In this document: in pieces, positions 48,939 to 57,089 of the stretch
Layout: each line of letters begins with the position of its first letter
Numbering within the stretch: the stretch's first letter is position 1
Assembly (NCBI GenBank): GCA_020636435.1
Contig: JACJXX010000001.1
Span: forward strand, 1,116,001-1,180,000
Length of the DNA: 64,000 nt
Direction of reading: 5' to 3'
Source of the DNA: Lewinellaceae bacterium
GTDB taxonomy: Bacteria > Bacteroidota > Bacteroidia > Chitinophagales > Saprospiraceae
Notes under the pieces: generated by a model
Database searches by the model: none
What the model was told of the DNA's origin: nothing
What the model saw: the letters and a program-made list of their open reading frames with translations, nothing else
Translations under genes and position numbers: made by a program

Positions 48939-49022
48939 ATGAAACCATCATCCTTCCACCAGTACTGTCGCTGTTGTTGCTGCATGGCGCTGAAGAGCGC
49001 TGGCAAGGCTGCTGTGGTTTGA
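48939..49022 (+). CDS. Cysteine-rich leader peptide 1 (attenuator uORF)
   Basis: 27 codons: starts MKPSSFHQYCRCCCCMALKS and ends AGKAAVV. Five of the six codons at 48966-48983 are Cys. The start is preceded by an A-rich stretch (AAAAATAAATAA), favourable for Bacteroidota initiation. A GCGCT/AGCGC hairpin (48987-49000) follows the Cys codons. GGCTG (49007-49011), just before the stop, can pair with CAGCC (49045-49049), which overlaps the 5' arm of the terminator at 49046. A ribosome stalled on Cys codons would leave this antiterminator free; one at the stop codon would cover it. It lies upstream of sulfite reductase, sirohaem and APS reductase genes. Not experimentally known to me. Confidence 0.65.
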   Translation: MKPSSFHQYCRCCCCMALKSAGKAAVV

Positions 49023-49045
49023 CCCAATTGATCTCCTAACCAAAC

Positions 49046-49084
49046 AGCCTTTCCGGAACATAACCGCGAAAGGCTTTATTCTTT
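49046..49084 (+). terminator. Leader terminator 1
   Basis: AGCCTTTC (49046-49053) pairs with GAAAGGCT (49068-49075), extended by CGG/CCG inside (one bulged C), loop AACATAA, followed by TTATTCTTT. It lies 24 nt after the stop codon of leader peptide 1. Confidence 0.75.
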
Positions 49085-49090
49085 AAAACC

Positions 49091-49207
49091 ATGAGTTTAT
49101 ACCCGATTATTCACTCAATGATGAATTGTTGTTGCCCGTGTTGCAAAAGCCCGGCAAGCAGTTCTCCCTATGCCCGCCTGTTGCCTCCGGCTGCACCCTC
49201 GGTGTAG
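49091..49207 (+). CDS. Cysteine-rich leader peptide 2 (attenuator uORF)
   Basis: 38 codons from ATG 49091 (preceded by TTTAAAACC). Internal in-frame ATGs at 49118 and 49121 would give 29 or 28 residues. The key part is MMNCCCPCCKSPASSSPYAR: five Cys in six codons (49127-49144). The stop (49205-49207) is 16 nt before a strong terminator. Alternative foldings can be drawn: 49183-49192 with 49206-49214 (9 bp, one bulge), or with 49220-49227, which overlaps the terminator stem. A second module of the same design as peptide 1 but with unrelated flanking residues, so selection seems to act on the Cys run. Confidence 0.65.
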   Translation: MSLYPIIHSMMNCCCPCCKSPASSSPYARLLPPAAPSV

Positions 49208-49223
49208 CCGAGGCATAGAGGCC

Positions 49224-49265
49224 AGGCCCTTTCGGGAGAATGATTCCGGAAGGGCCTTTTTTTTT
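49224..49265 (+). terminator. Leader terminator 2
   Basis: A 14-bp stem, AGGCCCTTTCGGGA (49224-49237) with TTCCGGAAGGGCCT (49244-49257) including two G.T pairs, loop GAATGA, then T to 49265. A very strong intrinsic terminator located before, not after, the operon genes. Confidence 0.9.
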
Positions 49266-49326
49266 GAAGGAGTGAAGGAGTGAAGGAGTGAATGAATGAA
49301 TGATTGAATGATTGATTGATTGATTG
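49266..49326. repeat. Octamer/tetramer repeat (GAGTGAAG to GATTGATT)
   Basis: Units GAGTGAAG, GAGTGAAG, GAGTGAAT, GAATGAAT, GATTGAAT, GATTGATT in register, drifting step by step. It lies between leader terminator 2 and the sulfite reductase start. Confidence 0.85.
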
Positions 49327-49351
49327 AATATCCGATTGAAAATAGAAGAAT

Positions 49352-51490
49352 ATGAAGATTCCCGAAGCTCTCCAACACCTCAAGCCGGCGGACCGCCGCG
49401 ACATTCTGGAACTGCAATCCCGCATCGAAGGATTCCGTGCCGGGCAGGAGGATGAAGAGCGGTTCAAGCTGTACCGCCTGACTCGCGGGGTATATGGCCA
49501 ACGGCAGTTGGGCGTGCAGATGTTTCGCACCAAGATTCCCTACGGGCGCATCACGCCCCGGCAGCTGATCCGGCTGGCAGACATTTCGGAGCGTTACACC
49601 AACGGCAACCTGCACCTGACCACCCGGCAGAACATACAACTCCACTACATCCGCCTGGAAGACTCGCCCCAGGTATGGGTAGAGCTGGCCGACGCCGGGC
49701 TGACCGCCCGCGAGGCCTGCGGCAATACCGTCCGCAACATCACCGCTTCCCCCACCGCGGGCATCGACCCGGAAGAGCCTTTCGACGTGTCGCCCTACGT
49801 TCAGGCTTCTTTTGAATACTTTCTACGCAACCCGATCTGCCAGGAGATGGGCCGCAAGATCAAGCCCGCCTTTTCTTCCAGCGAACGGGATTCGGCCTTC
49901 ACCTACTTCCACGACTTTGGCTTTATTCCGCGCATCAAAGACGGCAAACGAGGCTTTAAAGTCGTTATCGGCGGCGGCCTGGGCGCGGTAGGGTTCATCG
50001 CCCAACCGGTTTACGAATTTCTGGAAGAGGAACGCATCATACCCTTTATGGAAGCCTGCATCCGCGTTTTCGACCGTTATGGAGAACGGGAAAAGCGCAT
50101 GAAAGCCCGGATGAAGTGCCTGGTCAAGGAACTGGGGCTGGAAGCTTTCCTGAAGCTGGTAAAGGAAGAATGGCCGGCGTTAAAGAATAAAACATTCGCT
50201 ATAGATACCGGCCTTTCAGAAGCGCCTTCCCTACACCAGCCGCCCGCCCAGCCCGCAGAACCGGCAGACGAAGCCAGGTACCAGCTTTGGAAGTCCACCA
50301 ACACCTTCGAACAAAAGCAGCCCGGCTACTTTGCCGTCAACATCAAATTGCCGCTGGGCAACATCCACGCCCGGGAAGCCCGGGAGTTGGCCCGCATTAT
50401 AGAACAGTACGCCGCCGATGACATCCGCCTGACCGTGCAGCAGGGCATGCTGCTTAGGTTCGTTCGCCCGCAGGCTTTGCCCGCTCTGTTCAACGAGCTG
50501 GACCGTTTGGGCCTGGCGCAGATTGGCGCCAACACCATTGCCGACGTCACCGCCTGCCCCGGCACCGATACCTGCGCCCTGGGCGTGACCAACAGCACCG
50601 GGCTGGCGCAGCAACTGGAAGAACTGATCCTCAACGAGTTTGAACATCTGGTCGAGGCGTCCGACATCCGGATCAAGATCAGCGGCTGCATGAATTCCTG
50701 CGGCCAGCACATGGCGGCTCAGATTGGGTTCCACGGCAGTTCCCTGCGCCTGCCGCCCCGCATCGTGCCGGCCATGCAGGTCGTGCTCGGCGGCGGCGTG
50801 AGCCCCAACGGAGAAGGCTTCATCGCCGAGAAGGTAATCAAGCTGCCGACCAAACGCATCCCGTCGGCCGTGCGCCTGCTGCTGCTGGATTTCGAGCAGC
50901 TCTCTACTCCCGGGCAGCTGTTCAACGAATATTTCCAAAGCCAGGGCAAGCGCTATTTCTACAGCCTGCTCAAGCCGCTGGCCAGCCTGGACGATATTCA
51001 GGACGACGACTTTTTCGACTGGGGGCAGGACGACGACTACCGGCAATCCATCGGCGTGGGAGAATGCGCCGGGGTGAGCCTGGACGTGGTCGGAACCATC
51101 ATCGAGGAAACCCGCCAAAAGGTGGCCCTGGCCGAAGAGGCCCTGCAGGAACAAGCCTTTGCCGATGGCATTTACCACGCCTATACCGCCTTTGTTATCG
51201 GCGCCAAGGCGCTGCTGCTGGCTATAGACATCAAATGCAATACCCAGAAAGGCATACTGGAGGATTTCCAGGAACACTACATCAAAACGAAAGCAATAGA
51301 ATTGCCGACGGATGATTTTGAAGCCTACGTGCTGGAAATGAAAACCGAAGCGCCCGGCGCGGAATTTGCCGCCCGGTACCTGGCGCAGGCGCGGCAGTTC
51401 TTCCAGGCGGCGCTTGCCACCCGCAGCCGGCAGTTGCAGGCCAGCAACGGAAAGGAGAAGGTCGTTATCGAAAACTACTACAAAGCCTAG
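49352..51490 (+). CDS. Ferredoxin-type nitrite/sulfite reductase with C-terminal extension
   Basis: 712 residues. Two ferredoxin-like half domains and two sirohaem/4Fe-4S domains; the cluster ligands are visible as CPGTDTC (C-x5-C, about residue 400) and CMNSC (C-x3-C, about residue 446). Substrate-binding Arg/Lys stretches such as TNGNLHLTTRQNIQLHYI are present. It reduces sulfite (or nitrite) by six electrons; the neighbours indicate sulfite. After about residue 560 there is an extra helical domain (QSIGVGECAGVSLDVVGTII ... HAYTAFVIGAKALLLAIDIK) of about 145 residues not in standard reductases, HEPN-like in appearance. First enzyme gene of the operon, behind two predicted Cys attenuators. 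Confidence 0.92.
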   Translation: MKIPEALQHLKPADRRDILELQSRIEGFRAGQEDEERFKLYRLTRGVYGQRQLGVQMFRTKIPYGRITPRQLIRLADISERYTNGNLHLTTRQNIQLHYIRLEDSPQVWVELADAGLTAREACGNTVRNITASPTAGIDPEEPFDVSPYVQASFEYFLRNPICQEMGRKIKPAFSSSERDSAFTYFHDFGFIPRIKDGKRGFKVVIGGGLGAVGFIAQPVYEFLEEERIIPFMEACIRVFDRYGEREKRMKARMKCLVKELGLEAFLKLVKEEWPALKNKTFAIDTGLSEAPSLHQPPAQPAEPADEARYQLWKSTNTFEQKQPGYFAVNIKLPLGNIHAREARELARIIEQYAADDIRLTVQQGMLLRFVRPQALPALFNELDRLGLAQIGANTIADVTACPGTDTCALGVTNSTGLAQQLEELILNEFEHLVEASDIRIKISGCMNSCGQHMAAQIGFHGSSLRLPPRIVPAMQVVLGGGVSPNGEGFIAEKVIKLPTKRIPSAVRLLLLDFEQLSTPGQLFNEYFQSQGKRYFYSLLKPLASLDDIQDDDFFDWGQDDDYRQSIGVGECAGVSLDVVGTIIEETRQKVALAEEALQEQAFADGIYHAYTAFVIGAKALLLAIDIKCNTQKGILEDFQEHYIKTKAIELPTDDFEAYVLEMKTEAPGAEFAARYLAQARQFFQAALATRSRQLQASNGKEKVVIENYYKA

Positions 51491-51494
51491 TCTC

Positions 51495-52274
51495 ATGTTG
51501 CAAAGAACCAATCCTAAGATCACGCTTGTCGGCGCCGGGCCGGGCGACCCCGAGCTCCTGGCCATTAAAGGAGCGAAGGCGATCCGGTCGGCCGATGTGA
51601 TCCTCTATGACGCCCTCACCGGCCCGGGGCTGCTGGAAATGGCCCGGCCCGGGGCGCTGCTCATCTATGTAGGCAAGCGTGCCGGCAAGCATCGCCTCCG
51701 GCAGGAAGAGATCAACCAACTGATGGTGGGGTACGCCCGCTCCCACGGCCACGTGGTGCGCCTCAAAGGCGGCGACCCTTTTGTATTCGGGCGCGGGCAG
51801 GAAGAAGTGGCTTACGCCCGTGAGCAGCAGTTGGAGGTAGAAGTTATTCCCGGCATTTCCAGTTGCATCGCTGTGCCGGAGTTGCAGCTGGTGCCGCCCA
51901 CGCGGCGGGGCTACAGCGAAAGCTTCTGGGTGATCACCGGCACCACCCGCAGCGGAGCACTCTCGGAAGACATCAGCCTGGCGGCCCGTTCTACCGCCAC
52001 GGTTATCGTGCTCATGGGCATGCGCAAGGCCCGCGCCATCGCGGAGCTCTTCGAGCAGCAAGGCAAAGGCCAGCTGCCGGCTATGGCTATACAAAATGGC
52101 TCTCTGCCCGACGAGCGGCGGGTGCTAGGGACCGTTGCTGAGATTGCCGACAAGATTGAAGCAGAAGGCCTGGGCACCCCTGGCATCCTGGTCTTCGGGG
52201 AGGTCGTCGCCCTGCATCCGGACTGGAACTTCTCGGAGATCGCCACGGAACAGGTCGCGAAGCGAAGAGCTTGA
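51495..52274 (+). CDS. cobA: Uroporphyrinogen-III C-methyltransferase
   Basis: 259 residues from ATG 51495, 4 bp after the reductase stop. SUMT hallmarks: LVGAGPGDPELLAIKGAKAI, DVILYDALTGPGLLEM, VRLKGGDPFVFGRGQEEVAY, VIPGISSCIAVPEL and GILVFGEVVALH. It methylates uroporphyrinogen III twice with SAM to precorrin-2, the first step of sirohaem synthesis, supplying the cofactor of the upstream reductase. An in-frame upstream extension overlaps the reductase gene and is not family sequence. Single-domain type, not the CysG fusion; the missing activities are in the next gene. Confidence 0.95.
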   Translation: MLQRTNPKITLVGAGPGDPELLAIKGAKAIRSADVILYDALTGPGLLEMARPGALLIYVGKRAGKHRLRQEEINQLMVGYARSHGHVVRLKGGDPFVFGRGQEEVAYAREQQLEVEVIPGISSCIAVPELQLVPPTRRGYSESFWVITGTTRSGALSEDISLAARSTATVIVLMGMRKARAIAELFEQQGKGQLPAMAIQNGSLPDERRVLGTVAEIADKIEAEGLGTPGILVFGEVVALHPDWNFSEIATEQVAKRRA

Positions 52275-52281
52275 GGGAACC

Positions 52282-52305
52282 TTTACACGATTACACTTTT
52301 ACACC
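52282..52305. repeat. Octamer repeat (TTTACACG type)
   Basis: Three exact-register octamers TTTACACG, ATTACACT, TTTACACC, ending 5 bp before the next start codon. Same word as at 27.05 kb and 58.7 kb. Confidence 0.75.
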
Positions 52306-52310
52306 ATAAA

Positions 52311-52943
52311 ATGAGCCAAAACACCCTATATCCGATCTTTCTGAAACTCCATCGCCTGAAGGTGCTCATTGTGGGGGCCGGCGAGGTGGGGTACGAAAAG
52401 CTGTCTTTCATGCTGAAGAGCAGCCCGGACGCCCGGATTACAGTGGTAGCCAAAGAAGTGCTGGCGCCGGTGCGCCGGCTGATCGGCGAGCAGCGGCCGG
52501 AAGGGCTGACGATTATCCGAAAACCGTTTGAGGACGAAGATACGCAGGGTTATCATTTGGTGATCGCTGCTACTAACTTCCGGGAACTCAACGAGCAGGT
52601 GCGGGCTGCCGCCAAAGCCAACGGCGCTTTGGTCAACGTGGCGGACACGCCCGAGCTGTGCGACTTCTACCTGGGCAGCATCGTCACCCGAGGCAACCTG
52701 AAGGTGGCCATTTCCACCAACGGGCAGTCGCCCACCTTTGCCAAGCGGTTCCGGCAGTGGCTGGAGGCCAGCCTGCCGGAGGATACCGATGATTTGCTCC
52801 AGAACCTGAACGAATTCCGCCGCCGCCTCGGCGGAGATTTTGCTGAAAAGGTACGCCAGCTCAACCGCCTGACGGCAAGCTTGCTGGCGGAAGAAAAAGA
52901 GAAAGGCGCGCCCGGCGAAAGCCAGGCTACTCACAAAGCATAA
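52311..52943 (+). CDS. Precorrin-2 dehydrogenase/sirohydrochlorin ferrochelatase (Met8/CysG N-terminal type)
   Basis: 210 residues. YPIFLKLHRLKVLIVGAGEV is the NAD-binding start of the family, followed by FEDEDTQGYHLVIAATNFRE, LVNVADTPELCDFYLGSIVT and KVAISTNGQSPTFAKRFRQW. The enzyme oxidises precorrin-2 and inserts iron to make sirohaem, completing the route started by CobA. The C-terminal helical domain is shorter than in CysG and no methyltransferase is fused. Located 36 bp after cobA across a short octamer repeat, 16 bp before the APS reductase gene: a tight operon. Confidence 0.92.
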   Translation: MSQNTLYPIFLKLHRLKVLIVGAGEVGYEKLSFMLKSSPDARITVVAKEVLAPVRRLIGEQRPEGLTIIRKPFEDEDTQGYHLVIAATNFRELNEQVRAAAKANGALVNVADTPELCDFYLGSIVTRGNLKVAISTNGQSPTFAKRFRQWLEASLPEDTDDLLQNLNEFRRRLGGDFAEKVRQLNRLTASLLAEEKEKGAPGESQATHKA

Positions 52944-52959
52944 TTAAAAGCTCAACGGT

Positions 52960-53661
52960 ATGACTACCTACAGAAATTTGCAAAACGACCTGCCAACACT
53001 CAATGTGGAACGGCTCAACGAGATTTTTACGCCGCTCCATTTTGAAGAACGCATCCGGTTATTGTACCAGTATTTTCGCCAGCGGGAAGTGTTGTTCACC
53101 TCTTCCTTTGGCACCCGGTCGGCCTTTTTGCTGCACCTGGTATCCCGCAACCAGCCCGGACAGCCGGTGCATTTCATCGACACCACCTTTCATTTTCAGG
53201 AAACCCTGGATTACAAGCAACAGCTGTCGGATTTGTTGGGGCTGCAGGTCATCGACATTCTGCCCGACCCTGCCCAAAACCAGGTCACAGCCAAAGAAGA
53301 ATGGTGGAAAAAAGACCCCGGCACCTGCTGTATGGTCAACAAGGTGCTGCCTCTGAAGCAGGTTAAAGCCCGCCACAAGGTTTGGATTTCCGGCCTGATG
53401 GCCCATCAGACGGATTTCCGCTCTCAGCTCCGCGTATTCGAACAGCAGGGAGACATCCTGAAATTCCATCCGCTCATCGATGTCGATGAAGGGGAGTTTT
53501 TATACCATATCTCCTACCACAATCTGCCCCGCCACCCGCTGGAAGAGAAGGGCTACGGGTCCATCGGCTGCGAGCATTGCACCGCGCAAGGCGATGGCCG
53601 CGAAGGCCGCTGGAAAGGACAGGCCAAGACGGAGTGTGGGCTGCATCCGTCGGGAGTTTAG
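52960..53661 (+). CDS. cysH: Assimilatory adenylyl-sulfate (APS) reductase
   Basis: 233 residues. PAPS/APS reductase fold with SSFGTRSAFLLHLVSRN (P-loop-like), FIDTTFHFQETLDYKQQLSD and catalytic motif KTECGLHPSG (Cys about residue 224). A CC pair (GTCCMVN, about 121) and CEHC (about 203) provide 4Fe-4S ligands, which marks APS rather than PAPS specificity. It converts APS plus thioredoxin to sulfite, the substrate of the first enzyme of the operon. No sulfate permease or ATP sulfurylase gene is present in the window, so sulfate activation is encoded elsewhere. Confidence 0.94.
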   Translation: MTTYRNLQNDLPTLNVERLNEIFTPLHFEERIRLLYQYFRQREVLFTSSFGTRSAFLLHLVSRNQPGQPVHFIDTTFHFQETLDYKQQLSDLLGLQVIDILPDPAQNQVTAKEEWWKKDPGTCCMVNKVLPLKQVKARHKVWISGLMAHQTDFRSQLRVFEQQGDILKFHPLIDVDEGEFLYHISYHNLPRHPLEEKGYGSIGCEHCTAQGDGREGRWKGQAKTECGLHPSGV

Positions 53662-53735
53662 ATTTGCGATGTTTGATGTACCCACTGTAGGCCTTTCCAG
53701 ACAAATCAAAAATCGCAAATCGCAAATCAAAAATC
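53661..53735. repeat. Heptamer inverted repeat after cysH
   Basis: Left arm GATTTGCGATGTTTGATG (from about 53661); right arm (53702-53735) made of ACAAATCA, AAAATCGC, AAATCGC, AAATCAA words. Same family as at 20.8, 28.7 and 30.9 kb. It starts at the cysH stop codon. Confidence 0.82.
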
Positions 53736-53881
53736 CTTACTTTCCCCTGGCCAACCAATATCCACATTGAAGTGTTCTTCCACAGCACGGTTCGGTTCAG
53801 TTGTGCAGTAATTGATACGTTGATATGTCTTCGAACCCAAATGAATTTGGGCAACCGGAAGATTCTAAACAGAAAACTGAG

Positions 53882-54886
53882 ATGATCAAAACAGATATAT
53901 TAATCATAGGCGCCGGCCCCTGCGGGCTGTTTGCCGTTTTCGAGGCGGGCCTGCTGAAGTTGCGCTGCCACCTGGTGGACACGCTGCCGCAGGTGGGCGG
54001 GCAATTGTCGGAGATTTACCCGAAGAAGCCGATCTATGATATTCCGGGTTACCCATCCATTCTGGCGCAGGATTTGGTGGACAAGCTCATGGAACAGGCT
54101 GCTCCGTTCAAGCCGGGATTCACCCTGGGAGAACGGGCGGAGCAGATCGAACGCCTGGAAGACGGTTCTTTTCTGCTGGCCACCAACCGCGGAACCCGCA
54201 TCAACGCCCCGGTGATCGCCATTGCGGGCGGGCTGGGCTGCTTCGAGCCCCGCAAGCCGCCCATCGACAACCTGGAGCGGTTTGAAGACAAAGGCGTGGA
54301 TTACATCATCCGCAACCCAGAGCAATACCGCGGCAAGCGGGTCGTCCTGGCAGGCGGCGGCGACAGTGCGCTGGACTGGGCCATTTTCCTGTCGGATGTG
54401 GCCAGCGAAGTGACCCTCATCCACCGCCGCCGGCAATTCCGGGCGGCGCCCGACTCGGTAGAGAAAGCACTCGAACTGGCCGGCGCGGGCCGCCTCCGCC
54501 TGCTGACCGACGCCCAGGCGACCGGGCTTCGGGGCAACGGCAAACTGACCGATGTGGTCATTCAGCAAAAGGAAGAAGGGGAACTGGTCAAACCCACCGA
54601 CCATTTCATTCCCCTCTTTGGCCTGTCGCCCAAGCTGGGGCCGATCGCCGGCTGGGGGCTGAACATCGACAAAAGCGCCATCGAAGTGGACACGCTGGAC
54701 TTCAGCACCAACGTGCCCGGCATTTACGCCATCGGCGACATCAATACTTATCCTGGCAAGCTGAAGCTCATCCTCTGCGGATTCCACGAGGCCACCCTGA
54801 TGGTGCAGTCGGCCTTCAGGCGCATCAACCCGGACAAGAAGCTGAGCTTTAAGTATACGACGGTGAACGGGGTGGAGGCGTTTTAA
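53882..54886 (+). CDS. Ferredoxin--NADP reductase (thioredoxin-reductase-like type)
   Basis: 334 residues from ATG 53882 (MIKTDILIIGAGPCGLFAVF); an in-frame ATG at 53825 would add 19 polar residues. FAD-binding GAGPCG, NADP-binding AGGGDSALDWAIFLSDV, LGERAEQIERLEDGSFLLAT, and a C-terminal ATGD-like YAIGDINTYPGKLKLI. No redox-active CxxC, so it is of the FNR rather than thioredoxin reductase class. It passes electrons from NADPH to ferredoxin, the likely donor of the ferredoxin-type sulfite reductase, so it fits the operon although separated by about 220 bp including a heptamer repeat. It may have its own promoter; none is clear. Confidence 0.9.
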   Translation: MIKTDILIIGAGPCGLFAVFEAGLLKLRCHLVDTLPQVGGQLSEIYPKKPIYDIPGYPSILAQDLVDKLMEQAAPFKPGFTLGERAEQIERLEDGSFLLATNRGTRINAPVIAIAGGLGCFEPRKPPIDNLERFEDKGVDYIIRNPEQYRGKRVVLAGGGDSALDWAIFLSDVASEVTLIHRRRQFRAAPDSVEKALELAGAGRLRLLTDAQATGLRGNGKLTDVVIQQKEEGELVKPTDHFIPLFGLSPKLGPIAGWGLNIDKSAIEVDTLDFSTNVPGIYAIGDINTYPGKLKLILCGFHEATLMVQSAFRRINPDKKLSFKYTTVNGVEAF

Positions 54887-54892
54887 CGCGGC

Positions 54893-56998
54893 CTACTCCA
54901 CCCCCATCTCCTTCAATATCCGCCCGGCGTCGTAAATGTATTTCATCGCCGCCACAATCCCTCCGGCGTGCACCCCGATGGAGCGGTTGGACTCCACATC
55001 GTAGATGTAGTTGCCGGCCAGGGATTCGATGTTGCCGTCGAAAAGCAGGCCAACCAGGTTGCCCTTTTTATTGATCATGGGGCTGCCGGAGTTGCCGCCG
55101 GTGCTGTCGCAGGTGGAGATGAAGTTCAGGGGCGACTTCAGCAATTCCGCAGGCGGGCTTAGCCAGCGCTGCGGGAGGTCCCAGGGGTACTCGCCATTAT
55201 TGGCATAATGGCGGTCGTACAGGCCGAAATAAGTCGTTTTTATGGGCGCCTCGGTGCCGTTGTAGCTGTAATCCTTCACCACCCCGTCTGCCATGCGCAG
55301 CGTGAAGGTGGCGTCGGGCGGGATGCTCAGTCCGTACACCTGGTACACCTCGTTGGCGATCTTGCCGGCCAGGGCCTGGCGGCTGGCTGAGCCTGCCTGG
55401 AAAGCCATTTGGGACTCCTCGTATTCCGGAACGAGCAGGAGGGCCATTCTAACGAGGGGATCTTTTGACTTTTTGAACTTTTCCGCCTTCGCATCGAGCA
55501 ATTTCTCCATTTTCTTTTCGTCGCTGAATTTGGTGCCTGCCAGGATTTCCTTAGCAGCGGCGGCGGGAGATCTGCCATCCAGTATTTCTCCGATATACGT
55601 ATCATCGGGCAAGGCGAAGGCCTTCAGTTCTTCCAGCAGGAGGGCCAGCAGTTTTTCTTCGTACGGCCCGTTCAGCCCGGCGGCCTGTTCTTTGAGCTGG
55701 GCCTTCAGGCTGCTGAGTTCTTCTTCCGAAGCTTCGTCATCGGAAGCCTGCGCATAACCATAAATGGCGTAGGCCAGTTGCATGGCGGCGCCGTTCATGG
55801 GGTTGGGCGCCAGCAGGAAATTTTCGGATTTATACGGCCCGATGCGCTGGAATTCCTCCGCCATAGCTTTCCAGTAGTCGTTGCCCTGGGCCACTGCTTT
55901 GGATTTTGATTTGATCAGTTCCTCCATCTTCTTTTTCTTGCCCATCATCACGGGGTCGTTCAGGGCTTTCAGGATGCCGCCATAAGCCTTGTCGCCATTG
56001 GAAATGGACAGGATTTGATCGAGCATTCCGGGACTGGGGTTTTCCGCGTACTGGGCCCGCATGAGTTCGAGCCGGTTGTGAAGCCATACTTTCAGGATCT
56101 TATAGCGATAGTCGCGGTCGTATTCCATCTGGGCCATGGTGCGGTAGCGCTCGGTGCTACCCGGATTGCCGATGGTGAAGACAGCCTCTCCTTCCGCCAC
56201 CCCCTGGGGATTGACCGGGAAGTAAAAATCAGAGGAGTTGACCGGCTGGCCGTTTTCGTAAACGCGCCACAGGGTCATGTCCAGGTTGTAACGCGGGTAA
56301 GTGAAATTGTCCGGGTCGCCGCCGAAATTGCCGATGCGCAGTTCGGGCAACAGGACGAGGCGTATGTCATCGTAGCGCTTGTAGCCGTACATCGAGTACC
56401 TGCCGCCGCTAAAGTAGTTAACGGTTTCCACTTCCAGCCCTTCCCAGCCGGCCTTGGCGCTGTACTCCTTCACTGCTGCTTTCAAGGCCTCTTTCGATTT
56501 GGCCACCATATCTTCATCCGAGGAAGCCTTGCTGGTGTAACCTTGCACAAATTCCGTAATGTCTTCTATTTTGACCAACTGCTTGACATACAGCCCCGGC
56601 ACCCGCCGCTCTTCGGCCATGGTTTCGGCGTAGAATCCCGTGGCGTCCAGGTCTTCGCCTTCCCTTGCCACTTTGCCCGACTCTCCGTGCGAGCAATGGT
56701 GGTTGGTCAGGATCAGCCCGTTGGGAGAGATGAAAGAGGCCGAGCAGTAGCCGGAAAAACGCAGGGAAGCCAAACGCGCTTTTTCCCACCACGCTTTATC
56801 AGGCTGAAAATCATAAGTGGTTTTAAAGTACTCCGTGGGGGCATACTCGAATGCCCACATCTTGCCGTAGTCGAACCGGCTGACCTCTACGTCCGTAGCA
56901 TAGTAGGGGCCCGTCGCCGGTTGTGCAAAGGCTGCTGCGGCGCTGAGCAGCAGGAAAATTAAGATAACGGGTAATTTCTGAATAGCTCTGGTTGCCAT
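54893..56998 (-). CDS. S46-family dipeptidyl peptidase
   Basis: 701 residues from ATG 56996-56998 (signal peptide LPVILIFLLLSAAAAFAQ); an upstream ATG at 57031 is possible. Catalytic His in ILTNHHCSHGES (about residue 100), a conserved YPRYNLDMTLWRVYENG region, and catalytic Ser in CDSTGGNSGSPMINKKGNLV (about 635). After the Ser, DVESNRSIGVHAGGIVAAMK: where DPP11-type enzymes have an Arg favouring acidic substrates I read Gly, hinting at DPP7-like hydrophobic specificity (low confidence). Periplasmic peptidase releasing dipeptides. A 15-bp repeat array lies 92 bp upstream. Confidence 0.92.
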   Translation of the reverse strand: MATRAIQKLPVILIFLLLSAAAAFAQPATGPYYATDVEVSRFDYGKMWAFEYAPTEYFKTTYDFQPDKAWWEKARLASLRFSGYCSASFISPNGLILTNHHCSHGESGKVAREGEDLDATGFYAETMAEERRVPGLYVKQLVKIEDITEFVQGYTSKASSDEDMVAKSKEALKAAVKEYSAKAGWEGLEVETVNYFSGGRYSMYGYKRYDDIRLVLLPELRIGNFGGDPDNFTYPRYNLDMTLWRVYENGQPVNSSDFYFPVNPQGVAEGEAVFTIGNPGSTERYRTMAQMEYDRDYRYKILKVWLHNRLELMRAQYAENPSPGMLDQILSISNGDKAYGGILKALNDPVMMGKKKKMEELIKSKSKAVAQGNDYWKAMAEEFQRIGPYKSENFLLAPNPMNGAAMQLAYAIYGYAQASDDEASEEELSSLKAQLKEQAAGLNGPYEEKLLALLLEELKAFALPDDTYIGEILDGRSPAAAAKEILAGTKFSDEKKMEKLLDAKAEKFKKSKDPLVRMALLLVPEYEESQMAFQAGSASRQALAGKIANEVYQVYGLSIPPDATFTLRMADGVVKDYSYNGTEAPIKTTYFGLYDRHYANNGEYPWDLPQRWLSPPAELLKSPLNFISTCDSTGGNSGSPMINKKGNLVGLLFDGNIESLAGNYIYDVESNRSIGVHAGGIVAAMKYIYDAGRILKEMGVE

Positions 56999-57089
56999 TA
57001 TTGTGTTTTTGGTAAAAAATTGATCTTTCAAAAACTCGTAAGCTGCTTTTTCTCCTTCATGGAACCCGGCTGGAAGGCCGTTACATATA

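Noticed and set aside
49115..49645. Minus-strand frame of 176 codons across the leader and the sulfite reductase start
   Set aside because: Antisense to the leader peptide, terminator and reductase; low-complexity SFIHSLLHSF comes from the tetramer/octamer repeat.
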